NCBI GenBank assembly: GCA_023439505.1 | Contig: JAEXNR010000046.1 | Span: 12,501-76,500 of the forward strand | Source of the DNA: Bacillota bacterium | GTDB lineage: Bacteria; Bacillota; Clostridia; Lachnospirales; Lachnospiraceae | Reading direction: 5' to 3' | Length of the DNA: 64,000 bases | Shown here: positions 44,828 to 53,424 of the stretch, piece after piece | Layout: each line of letters opens with the position of its first letter | Position numbering within the stretch: position 1 is the stretch's first letter | Translations under genes and position numbers: made by a program | The notes under the pieces: model-generated | What the model was told of the DNA's origin: nothing | Database searches by the model: none | What the model saw: the letters and a program-made list of their open reading frames with translations, nothing else

Positions 44828-46578
44828 AACTTTTACGCTTGAAAATAACAGATCCTAATGGCTTTAGAAGTCTGCAACCAGATTTTGAGATTCATTTTCT
44901 TCGTGAAAGGGACTATTCTGAGGCGAACGCATTTAATCCTTACATATTAGCTGGACCAAATGGCAGTGGTAAGTCCAATTTACTGGAACTGTTAGCAGCT
45001 ATTTTTTATCATATCGAATGTATGTATCTGGATTACAGACCGGTATCATTTGAGTATGATGAATTGGAAAATCTCCAAGGATTTCGAAGCGAAAGTGCTA
45101 CACCTAACAGTTTTGAGCTGGAATATTGTATTCCTGCTCCTGCCACATTAAATATGTCAAAGACCAAAGAATATGCACATATTAAAATTATTAAAGAGAA
45201 GGACAAGTCGCCTTTAATTTATTGGGTTAATAGAGGCTTATTCAATGCTGATGCAGATCAGATGCTAAATAGTACAGAACAGAGTCTTACAAGTAATGAA
45301 GCAAAAGAATTGTTGCCAGACTTTGTTTTGGGTTATTCCTCAGGTGAAAATGAAATATTGAGTTTACCATTCTTCAAAATGCGTTTTATACATTATGATG
45401 AGTACAAAGATTATCTTATAAGTCAAAAACCTTATTCAAGTATACCGGAGGGTAGGCTTACATATCTGAATAGTGAATTCAGTCAAGCTATTTTATTAAG
45501 CAATCTTCTCCTTCAAGACAAGGATTTATTAGAACCGTTTAGAGATGAAGTAGGCGTTGAAGACATTAAGACTTTCCGAATCATCATAAAAAAGTATATC
45601 AAGCTGGATGAAAAACAAATTACTGAAGATCCAAAGGATACCGTCAATTTTCAAAAGAGTATCACCGAGACAGTCGAAGACGAATTGGGTGAAAAACAGT
45701 ACCGCCTTGACATTACACAAAACCTGAAAACAATCATTCAGAAATTAAAAAATTGCTCTACTTGCAGTTACTATGATACTGAAGCTGATGAACTGTATCT
45801 TGATTATTGGGTTAACGAAGAGACCAAAGAAGCATTTGCGCATAATTTTTATTCAGCCATTGAGCTTTTTCAGGCTTTCCAGATTCTGCTTACTCTCAAT
45901 CTTTATACTGTTAATGAGAAACTAAAAAAGGAGCTGTATCAATCTACAAGCCTATATGTGAATGAAACTGTTCCAACGCTCCCCTCAGACGAACGGGTAA
46001 TGAGATTCAAGGATTTGTGGATACAAAAGAGTGGGGTGGATGAAAACATACTCAGTAAATCACTTTCTGATGGGGAACATCAATTTCTCCATTCCTTAGG
46101 TTTATGTCTGCTATATAAGGATAAAAAGTGTTTATTTCTTCTTGATGAACCAGAGACCCATTTCAATCCTGACTGGCGGGCAAAGTTTATTTCAAAGATT
46201 AGAGAATGCTTTGTTCGGGAGAAGGAACCTACAATGAGAGAAATGTTGGTTACAACACATACTCCATTTTTAATATCAGATAGTAAGAAAGACTATGTAC
46301 TGATCTTTAATAAAAATGTTGAGAGTAAAAGGGTAGAAGTTTTTCGGCCGGATTATAATACACTTGGTGCCTCAATTAATAAAATTACAATGAAATCCTT
46401 TGGCAAAACAGCGACAATTGGTGGGTATGCGGAAAAACAACTTAATGAAATTAAAGAACGGTTTGAAAATGGAGCTCCAAGGCAAGAGATAATCGATGAA
46501 GTTAATAATTTGCTCGGAGATTCAGTGGAGAAGGTACTGTTTATAAAAAAAGTAATTGATAGTATGGAGGCGGAATAA
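44824..46578 (+). CDS. Restriction-system-associated AAA/ABC-type ATPase (Septu PtuA-like)
   Basis: The 584-residue ATPase has Walker A GPNGSGKS at 44-51, a long insert, an ABC-type signature LSDGEHQFLHSLGL near residue 414, Walker B LFLLDEPETHFNP at about 437-449 and a switch His in VTTHTPFLISD. This is the overcoming-lysogenisation/PtuA-like architecture. It is encoded within the type I restriction operon and followed by an HNH nuclease, a pairing that defines Septu-type defence. The start overlaps hsdS and the stop overlaps the HNH gene, so all products are made together. It probably senses phage or DNA ends and controls the HNH protein. Confidence 0.85.
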   Translation: MKLLRLKITDPNGFRSLQPDFEIHFLRERDYSEANAFNPYILAGPNGSGKSNLLELLAAIFYHIECMYLDYRPVSFEYDELENLQGFRSESATPNSFELEYCIPAPATLNMSKTKEYAHIKIIKEKDKSPLIYWVNRGLFNADADQMLNSTEQSLTSNEAKELLPDFVLGYSSGENEILSLPFFKMRFIHYDEYKDYLISQKPYSSIPEGRLTYLNSEFSQAILLSNLLLQDKDLLEPFRDEVGVEDIKTFRIIIKKYIKLDEKQITEDPKDTVNFQKSITETVEDELGEKQYRLDITQNLKTIIQKLKNCSTCSYYDTEADELYLDYWVNEETKEAFAHNFYSAIELFQAFQILLTLNLYTVNEKLKKELYQSTSLYVNETVPTLPSDERVMRFKDLWIQKSGVDENILSKSLSDGEHQFLHSLGLCLLYKDKKCLFLLDEPETHFNPDWRAKFISKIRECFVREKEPTMREMLVTTHTPFLISDSKKDYVLIFNKNVESKRVEVFRPDYNTLGASINKITMKSFGKTATIGGYAEKQLNEIKERFENGAPRQEIIDEVNNLLGDSVEKVLFIKKVIDSMEAE

Positions 46579-47639
46579 TGCTATTCTCATATCAATACAT
46601 CAATCATTCTATGGAAAAAATGCAGGAGTTTGTTGACTTCATTTTTTATGAAGTATGGTGTGAAGCACCCATAAACGAGTATGACGCTGAAGTATTATTT
46701 AGCACTAATGCTGAACTACTTGGGATTATTCGGGATTTCCATAATACTGAGCCAAAGGGTGCAGAGTTTTTCACTAGAGGTATCCAAGAGGTGTTTTTGA
46801 TTTTTAAAACATTAAATACTGAAGAAATTAAGCAATTGAAAACTTGGTATCGGTCAAATAATAGCATTGAAGATTTATGCAAAAATAATCCGAATGTCAC
46901 ACCAACAACTTACGATGATGTAAGCCGTATGAATTCAAAATTAGGTGCTGCCCTTAAAGCATTTTTTGAGGGATTATACTCGCAGAATTTTCTTACTCTT
47001 AAAGTATTATCAGACATTATTGGTTTGATAGACGAACACTATATAGAATTTGTAAAAATCAATAGAATTGGGAAATGTCCTTTTTGTGGGTTATATCCTA
47101 TTGACGGTGAATATGTACATACAAGAGAAGCTTATGATCATTATTTGCCGAAAAGCAAATATCCTTTTTCATCAATAAATTTTAAGAACTTGGCCCCAAT
47201 TTGTAATAAATGCAATAGTGGTAATAAGGGTTCAAAGGATCCGCTTCAAGATGCTAATGGAAGTCGCCGTAAAGCTTTTTATTCTTACAGTTCGGTTCCA
47301 TACTCTATAGAAATAGGACTAATTCTCAGCTCTAATGACATTGACAATTTAACTCCACAAGATATAACCATTACTTTTGGACCAGATAATTTATCAGTGG
47401 AACTTCAGACATGGACAGAACTTTTTGGAATCGAAGATCGATATAAGGAAACATGTTGTAGTGCAGATGCTAAAGAGTGGGTAACTCAAATATTAGATGA
47501 AAGTCAATTATTTGGATATACATCAAGCGAATTTCTAAAGATCAGACTTGAAGTTGCCCAACGATACCCACATTCAAATATGAATTTTTTACGCAAACCA
47601 TTTTTGGAGGCATGTGAAGCACAGCATATTTTCGCATAA
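46578..47639 (+). CDS. HNH endonuclease partner of the AAA ATPase (PtuB-like)
   Basis: The 353-residue protein has a helical N-terminal half (about 1-160) and an HNH nuclease core. Zinc-binding C167-x2-C170 (KCPFCG) and C209-x2-C212 (CNKC) surround D187-H188 (AYDHYLPKSKYPF) and N204. The core is intact, so the protein is expected to cut DNA. The ATG overlaps the stop of the ATPase (TAATG). It ends the operon. The size is larger than a minimal PtuB, and the N-terminal half may be the interface to the ATPase. Confidence 0.87.
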   Translation: MLFSYQYINHSMEKMQEFVDFIFYEVWCEAPINEYDAEVLFSTNAELLGIIRDFHNTEPKGAEFFTRGIQEVFLIFKTLNTEEIKQLKTWYRSNNSIEDLCKNNPNVTPTTYDDVSRMNSKLGAALKAFFEGLYSQNFLTLKVLSDIIGLIDEHYIEFVKINRIGKCPFCGLYPIDGEYVHTREAYDHYLPKSKYPFSSINFKNLAPICNKCNSGNKGSKDPLQDANGSRRKAFYSYSSVPYSIEIGLILSSNDIDNLTPQDITITFGPDNLSVELQTWTELFGIEDRYKETCCSADAKEWVTQILDESQLFGYTSSEFLKIRLEVAQRYPHSNMNFLRKPFLEACEAQHIFA

Positions 47640-47640
47640 A

Positions 47641-47671
47641 AGTGATATTTTCATTATTCAATCATATCACT
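47641..47671 (+). terminator. Weak hairpin after the hsd operon
   Basis: AGTGATAT pairs with ATATCACT right after the HNH stop codon. The tail is ATTTAGG, with no proper T run, so termination is uncertain. Confidence 0.35.
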
Positions 47672-47758
47672 ATTTAGGCTTAGATGACCGGGCACTGGAT
47701 ATAGCATATTTGCTATTAATGAATTTTGGAGTTTATAGATAAGGAAGGTAGTCATTCT

Positions 47759-48262
47759 ATGATTTGTAATAAGAAAATGCAAGAACTGTTAAAACAAATA
47801 AACCAAAATGACTTACCAATAGTAAAGAACTTGTCTATATGGGTAAAGAAAAACGATATAGGAGAGACATTTTGGGGTGTGGGAAATTTCTGTGGATGTG
47901 TCGGAAGGAAACCAACATCTGTCCAAGGTAAAAAACTAACTGACTTAGAGTGGGATGGTAATGAAATCAATATTAATAGGTGGGATGCTGATAAAAGCAA
48001 TATAAAAACACCGTGTATACTAATAGATGTTGTGAGTGAAGCTTTATCGATAGTTATGGAATTGAAATCTCATTTAGAAAAAGAATATGCTGATACGTGT
48101 TTTGATATTGTATTGTCTGTATCCGAAGGAGTTGCAGATGTTTCACCATCTGCAACAATTAGATTTTATGCTGTTAGAGATTCATACAGCTATATTTATC
48201 AAGATGCTAATAATCTTGAAGAATTCAATCAGCCCATATTAATTGAGCTGGTTAATTATTAA
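47759..48262 (+). CDS. Small acidic protein of unknown function, possible immunity-type protein
   Basis: The 167-residue protein has no signal peptide or membrane segment. It has a central FWGVGNFCGCVGRKPTS patch and a C-terminal beta-rich stretch (CFDIVLSVSEGVADVSPSATIRFYAVRD). I do not recognise the family. AAGGAAGG ten bases before the ATG at 47759 supports that start over an upstream TTG at 47726. It stands alone between the restriction operon and a broken small gene. Size and context resemble immunity proteins, but no toxin gene is visible. Confidence 0.5.
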   Translation: MICNKKMQELLKQINQNDLPIVKNLSIWVKKNDIGETFWGVGNFCGCVGRKPTSVQGKKLTDLEWDGNEININRWDADKSNIKTPCILIDVVSEALSIVMELKSHLEKEYADTCFDIVLSVSEGVADVSPSATIRFYAVRDSYSYIYQDANNLEEFNQPILIELVNY

Positions 48263-48350
48263 ATTGATTTAATTCATAAAATAGATTATCTTATCAATCT
48301 TTGAAATTGCATTTTTTATATTTGCATTGTAGATTTAATTGGAGGATTTT

Positions 48351-48808
48351 ATGGTAAGCGATAAATATAAAGTTTGGATAGAAGCAGAGGAGTGGGCAGT
48401 TGGCGAGTGGGATATTCATAATGGTAATACAGATGTTATAGTTGAATTTGTTAATGAAAAAAGATGGATAGCATCTTTCTTTATATAACAGGAAATTCCT
48501 TCGAATTTCCTGTTATATAAAAAGCCCTGCGGGCTAATGATGCGCAGCTACGCGCGCGGAACAAAAGCTGTGCTCTTATAAGTATTTGAACGCGAGAGTG
48601 TGCAAAGCACACTTTTGTTCCCTACAGCAATATTAGTAAACTTGTAGAAAAGAACAAATGCACAGGTGAATGTTTAAATGGAAAATACTTTTGGTCATCA
48701 GATATGATACTTGTAGATGAAGTTAGTAGGGAAAGAATACAGGAAGTTATACAGTTTTTAATTAATGAGGATGAATTTGAGTGTATTTTTAAAATAATCA
48801 ATGATTAG
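48351..48808 (+). pseudogene. Small gene split by a hairpin-rich insertion
   Basis: GGAGG seven bases before ATG at 48351 starts KYKVWIEAEEWAVGEWDIHN ... VIVEFVNEKRWIASFF, which then stops at 48488. A second frame from 48626 to the TAG at 48808 continues in the same style (SNISKLVEKNKCTGECLNGKYFWSSDMILVDEVSRERIQEVI). The two parts join into one protein of about 105 residues, typical of a small immunity-like family. About 140 bases of hairpins lie between. The function is unknown and the gene is presumably dead. Confidence 0.65.
48482..48625. repeat. Hairpin-rich insertion, possible MITE
   Basis: The stretch contains a 17-base perfect stem (48482-48498 with 48503-48519, CTTC loop), the hairpin AGCCC/GGGCT at 48523-48535, the inverted repeat GGAACAAAAG at 48558-48567 with CTTTTGTTCC at 48612-48621, and GTGTGC/GCACAC inside it. 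It is richer in GC than its surroundings and interrupts a reading frame. No transposase is encoded and the exact ends are not resolved; TA at each side is possible. Confidence 0.6.
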
Positions 48809-48901
48809 TAAATGCCTCATATCGTTACGAGATTGCTGGTAATTGGAGAGTAATTAGAAATGAAGTAACATTAATAGGCAAGGCTTTTTCGGAGGGAATG
48901 A

Positions 48902-49273
48902 ATGACCATAGAATTTGAAATGACGCTTGAAGAATTGATGAATAAAATTGAAAATGGTGTAAAATATTTTAGTAGAATAGATTTTGGAGATGGTGAAATA
49001 GAGAATACAAATTTCGATAATATTATTTTTGATGAATGCATTATGTCTGTAAAATTTATTGAAACTACATTGAGAAATTCAAAATTCATAAATTCAAATA
49101 TAAAGACAAGCATTTTTTATAAATCTGATTTAACAAATATGATTATTGAAGATTGCTCTGTAGAAAGTGTATCTTTCAAAGATTCAATATTAGATGGAGT
49201 TATTTTTAATAATAATCATGCTTATGCTAAAACGCAAAACCAAAATGAATTATATTTATTTGTGAATAGATAA
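48902..49273 (+). CDS. Pentapeptide-repeat protein
   Basis: The 123-residue protein consists mostly of A(D/N)LXX-like pentapeptide repeats: NTNFDNIIFDEC, VKFIETTLRNSKFINSNIK, SIFYKSDLTNMIIEDC, VSFKDSILDGVIF (residues about 38-103). They should form a right-handed quadrilateral beta-helix. Such proteins mimic DNA or serve as immunity or structural proteins. GGAGGG lies five bases before the ATG. It follows the broken gene at 48351 and may belong to the same set of small immunity-like genes. Partner unknown. Confidence 0.7.
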   Translation: MTIEFEMTLEELMNKIENGVKYFSRIDFGDGEIENTNFDNIIFDECIMSVKFIETTLRNSKFINSNIKTSIFYKSDLTNMIIEDCSVESVSFKDSILDGVIFNNNHAYAKTQNQNELYLFVNR

Positions 49274-50055
49274 TGATAGTACATATAACGACAGTTTGAG
49301 TTGCAATCTTACCGAGCAACAATCGGATTGTAGTACAATTGTACTGACTGAATATTTATACATATTAGTTATTGCATGTACCAACTTTATTGTTATAGTA
49401 TATTTGAATCAAAGAATTTATTCGAAAATCTATGTACCATCTTTTTTGTTTACAATTCAAAACTTTGATGCACAAAATAGGCGGTTTGATGCAATTTTTA
49501 TGTACCAACTTTTTTATACAGGAACAATAGGCTCTAAAGGGCTTGAAATCAAAGGTTTTCAGACTTTCGGTAATAATAACCGATTGCTGGGAACCTTGTT
49601 TTTTATTCTCAGGGTGAGGCTTGGAATATAAAATATAAGTTATGGTTGAGACTACAGAACTGCTTTTTGCCTTGCGAGACAAGGGAATTGCTGTTTTAAG
49701 AATAGATTGAGACTATAAAATTGATGTAAATAAAGCATAGTAAAGTTGGATGTGAGCAGAATTACTGAAATACTACCATGTTTCTTATTGATGATTTAAT
49801 TTTACAACAAAAAGAAAGAGGATTCCTTATATTTTGGGCATTTTCCGAAAGTTGCTTATAAAGAGAGTTATGAATCTGAGACTCTGTGGATAAATCTGTG
49901 GAAACTCAAGTTGAAGAACACTTGTTCTGAAGACATGTATCTGATATAATATTGATATATATAAGAAGTTTAATATAGAATAAAAATATTGGCGTAAATG
50001 ACCTGGGTAAAAATTTGTTGTGATGGAAGAACATGGAGATACAAGGGGGATTTTG
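49274..50055. other. AT-rich spacer with a repeated 15-base motif
   Basis: No convincing gene is seen; overlapping frames on both strands look random. The motif ATGTACCAWCTTTWTT occurs at 49376-49390, 49432-49449 and 49500-49516. The same motif on the opposite strand makes up the 20-bp repeats at 30781. Confidence 0.45.
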
Positions 50056-50496
50056 ATGGAGAATAAAACTGCAATTTTGATTTACCAAATGGAAGATGGT
50101 AAAACTAAAATTGATGTGAGACTCGAAAATGAAACGGTTTGGATGACTCAAAAGGCTATTGCTGAGCTCTATCAAAAAGGGGTAAATACTATATATGAAC
50201 ATATTAAAAATATATACGCTGAAGGAGAATTGAATGAGAATCAAACTATTCGGTAAAACCGAATAGTTCAAAACGAAGGTAATAGGCAGGTTGAGAGGTT
50301 AGTTAGATTTTATAACTTGGAAATGATAATTGCCATAGGCTATAGAGTCCGCTCGAATCGAGGTACACAATTTAGACGGTGGGCTACTGAACGTTTGAAC
50401 GAATATCTTGTAAAAGGCTTCACTATGGATGATGAACGTCTAAAGAATATGCGGAATTTTGGTGATGATTATTTTGATGAATTACTAACTATCTAG
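50056..50496 (+). pseudogene. rhuM-family pseudogene with in-frame stop and truncated 3' end
   Basis: The frame starts MENKTAILIYQMEDGKTKID and continues VRLENETVWMTQKAIAELY, the N-terminus of RhuM proteins (about 330 residues in intact members, often next to restriction systems). A TAA at 50254-50256 interrupts it. The same frame then continues with NEGNRQVERLVRFYNLEMIIAIGYRVRS and RRWATERLNEYLVKGFTMDDERLKNMR and stops at 50496. The TAA stands where a Lys-like codon is expected. About half of the C-terminus is also missing. RhuM is often found in restriction and pathogenicity islands. Confidence 0.8.
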
Positions 50497-50595
50497 AAGA
50501 CCATGGATGGACTCATATAAAATAAGAGAGTTAGTGTTTTAGCTGTAATTAAATAATTGGAAAATTATTGTAAACCTTACATGGAGGGATAACAA

Positions 50596-51471
50596 ATGTC
50601 TGCTTTTGATAACAAATGGGTACAACAAATTCTTGCTCTTCAACAGGATGATGGCTCTTGGGGGAATTTTCATACACTGAGCCAACCGACGAAGCAGCAG
50701 CCTATGACTACAGAACAAGCTCTCAGACGGCTTAGAATTCTCGGATTAACAAAAGGCGATGAATCGATAGCACGTACACTTGCCTATATGGAACACAATC
50801 TTATGCAACCATACCCTACTGTCTTTCATGAGAAAAAGCACGATTCCAAAACATATGGTGATTTAATGCTTGCGGCATGGATACGGCTGTTTGACCCCGA
50901 CAATATTACCGCACTCTCTATTGCAAAAAAATGGGCGTACATCATCACTTGCGCGTTTCAAAGCGGTGAATATTCTCATGCAGAATATGTTAAAGCTTAT
51001 GAATCTGAATTTACAAAGCTAAATCCGAAAGCGGGTTGTTTGGCTGATTTTGTTGTGTTTTATCAACTTGCTCTGCTGCCGGGGCTTTTAAACCATGAAA
51101 TCGAAGCCTCAATGCTTGACTATGTGCTTGTGCACCAACGAGGTATTGTTTACATATATGAAAGCCGTTTGGATATACTGCCTGAGCAATTTACTTCACG
51201 AAAAGCCAACCGCTATTTAGCTGCAATGGAGTTGTTATCTGATTATTCACTTGCACCTGAAAAATTGGGCTTTGTGGTGGATTGGTTAAAAAGCCAGCAG
51301 GACGAAAATGGATTATGGGATATGAGTTCTACAGTTAAAGACGGTATTTACTTTCCAGTGTCTGATTCGTGGCTTAAAATTGAAAACAGAAAGAGAGATT
51401 GTACTTCCAGGGTGATACGACTTATAGACAAATTAGAAGTCACAAAAAGAACCAAACAATTGTTAAAGTAG
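50596..51471 (+). CDS. Toroid-repeat (terpene-cyclase-like) protein of unknown function
   Basis: The 291-residue protein has two QW-like motifs, QQDDGSWG near residue 16 and QQDENGLWD near 235. These are typical of alpha/alpha toroid proteins such as squalene-hopene cyclases and prenyltransferase beta subunits. No DXDD cyclase acid motif is evident, so a cyclase activity is unlikely. GGAGGG precedes the ATG. Similar lone proteins are common in Clostridia. It lies after the rhuM pseudogene at the right part of the island. Confidence 0.6.
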   Translation: MSAFDNKWVQQILALQQDDGSWGNFHTLSQPTKQQPMTTEQALRRLRILGLTKGDESIARTLAYMEHNLMQPYPTVFHEKKHDSKTYGDLMLAAWIRLFDPDNITALSIAKKWAYIITCAFQSGEYSHAEYVKAYESEFTKLNPKAGCLADFVVFYQLALLPGLLNHEIEASMLDYVLVHQRGIVYIYESRLDILPEQFTSRKANRYLAAMELLSDYSLAPEKLGFVVDWLKSQQDENGLWDMSSTVKDGIYFPVSDSWLKIENRKRDCTSRVIRLIDKLEVTKRTKQLLK

Positions 51472-52374
51472 AATAGTAGTAAATGGTGTGGATATGTTCA
51501 CTAAAACCTCAAAATCATTGATATGTTTCCACAAACCTCGAAAATGTTGATAAACGGTTGACATTTTCCCATGGACGCAGACATCAATAATGACCACTCG
51601 AGCCATGTTGAGATTTGCGTCGAACTTTGTCGCGTGAAATAACAATGGTAATGTATGTTATATTCTCTTTATGGTATTATAAAAAAAGTGGCTACTAAAA
51701 ATTAATTTCAAAGTAGTTGATATTACTTGAAAATAGTGGTTTGAAGATCTACCGATTTCTTTATTTTGTTCCTTTAGCTGCTTCCTAAGGGAAATTAATT
51801 CTTCAGTTAGTGACATTGAACTGTCTGGACTCCTGGTTTACGAGTACCTGTTGAATAAACAAGGTGTCTTCTACTTGTACAGATATAGGCATATCAATGA
51901 TTGAAGCTGCGAAATCACCTGTATCAAAAGTGAATAATTTCTTTTCCTTAGATGGCATCTTTATTGAACGTTCAATGCATGTGGAAGCATTGGTATTATG
52001 TCTAAAATGGGAGACTGTGAAGAAAGCGGCGGAAATACAAGGTTTTAAAGAAGATATAATAGAAAAGTTAATATTTCGACTTAATCTTACCCCCTCGGGA
52101 TGTGTTCGTGGAAACATACTGAGGGGGTGTTTTTAGAGCGAGGTTGAGTTGACAGATTAGATAACGGTATTTTGCATAAGGGTGAGTTAATAAAAATTGG
52201 AGTAATTATTGGATTTGATTTTTCAACCAAAGTGTTACAATTTTGCTTGACCAGCTCAGTTTTTACATTTCGTGCCGTATCTATGACATTTCATGTATAA
52301 CACAGAATTTTAGTCGTACTTTATATTATTATGATGGAGATAGATATAAAAAATTTAATAAAGGGGAGTACATA
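51472..52374. other. Gene-free region with possible IS remnant and terminator
   Basis: The segment at about 51480-51660 contains spaced repeats related to GGTTGACATTTTCCC and TTTCCACAAACCTCG, reminiscent of the terminal repeats of IS21-type elements; no transposase remains. A frame at 51864-52136 is not convincing. The hairpin at 52089-52135 is a terminator. Confidence 0.35.
52089..52135 (+). terminator. Intrinsic terminator
   Basis: ACCCCCTC pairs with GAGGGGGT, an inner ATGT/ACAT stem strengthens it, and GTTTTTA follows. Confidence 0.7.
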
Positions 52375-53367
52375 ATGAAAACATTCATTAAGGTAGCTGT
52401 TGTTGTCGTTTTATCAATAATGTTTTGCACAACTTCAGCTTTCGCAGCAACAGTTAAAGCTACCTATGTAGTAATGGAATCAACAGTAAATGACGATATT
52501 TATAGCTCAACAAAAATGAATACATTTAATATTGGTGAGGATACCTGTGTTTTGTTTGGCGACTTAGCATACATATTAGATGGCACACTTTCTACTTTTG
52601 ATATTACATCCGGTTCTTCTGAAAAAGTAATTAAGATCATTACACAACGACAATATACCGCCAAAACGTTAACACCTAAGTTAGATATGAAAGAGAAAGC
52701 GAAAAAAAATGTAGCCATTGCAAAAGCAACCGTATATATCAATGGTAATAAAAAAAAGCTTACAACCTACACAATTGATGGCAATATGTATTTTAAATTA
52801 AAAGACTTAGCCGAAGTATTCAAATTTAGTTTCAAGGTTAATAATAACAAATTAACAATCAAAACAAGCGACAAAGCATTGTTCAATGGTCTACCCTATT
52901 ATTTGACACAAACTGTTAGTGCTGACGGCAAAACTACATCAACGGATGCTTCGATAAAGAAACAATTTGGTAATCCACTTCCGGTATTTACATTTAAAAA
53001 TGACGGTACTTATACTGTTGTGCGAAGTGGCAAAACCTTTCAAGGCAAAATAACGAACAATAAAGGGAATATATTTGAAATAAATACGATTGGTGACCCC
53101 AAAGCCAAGTCAGGAACTAAATATCTTGTTTATATCGTTGGGGACACTTACAAAATTTCAAAGAATGCGAACAGTGCATATTCAGGTGGGTACCTCTTAA
53201 CATCAAGCTTGAAAACGGTTGACCTAACTTCAGGCGCGCAAACTCCAACGAGTGACCAAGCAGTTACATATCCTCCTGGCACAAGCCCGGACGAGATTAA
53301 CAAGGTTATTTCAGATTACTTAAAAGAGAATGGCATAACAATTCCTACCGATCCACCGAAGCAATAA
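52375..53367 (+). CDS. Secreted protein with copper-amine-oxidase-N-like (stalk) domain
   Basis: The 330-residue protein has a clear signal peptide (residues 1-24, cleavage after AFA) followed by a stalk-type domain: TATVYINGNKKKLTTYTIDGNMYFKLKDLAEVFKF near residues 120-150, as in copper amine oxidase N-terminal domains of Firmicute surface proteins. Such domains usually have no enzymatic role and support envelope assembly. A C-terminal Thr/Pro-rich tail ends with PTDPPKQ. The ATG at 52375, after AAGGGGAG, is used. It is followed by a second secreted protein after 57 bases. Confidence 0.75.
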   Translation: MKTFIKVAVVVVLSIMFCTTSAFAATVKATYVVMESTVNDDIYSSTKMNTFNIGEDTCVLFGDLAYILDGTLSTFDITSGSSEKVIKIITQRQYTAKTLTPKLDMKEKAKKNVAIAKATVYINGNKKKLTTYTIDGNMYFKLKDLAEVFKFSFKVNNNKLTIKTSDKALFNGLPYYLTQTVSADGKTTSTDASIKKQFGNPLPVFTFKNDGTYTVVRSGKTFQGKITNNKGNIFEINTIGDPKAKSGTKYLVYIVGDTYKISKNANSAYSGGYLLTSSLKTVDLTSGAQTPTSDQAVTYPPGTSPDEINKVISDYLKENGITIPTDPPKQ

Positions 53368-53424
53368 ACGAGCTGAGATCTGAAAAACAATGTAAAAAAA
53401 ATATATAAAGAAATGGAGAGTTTT

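Noticed and set aside
49296..49682. Overlapping frames on both strands (111 and 105 codons)
   Set aside because: Both cover the same repeat-rich AT DNA, neither has a ribosome site or a recognisable domain.
51864..52136. 90-codon frame ending at a terminator
   Set aside because: No ribosome site; its last codons form the terminator hairpin. It may be a gene remnant, but nothing in it is recognisable.
30780..52200. Considered as a prophage or integrative element
   Set aside because: No integrase, portal, capsid, relaxase or att-like long direct repeat was seen; it reads as a defence island built by separate insertions.
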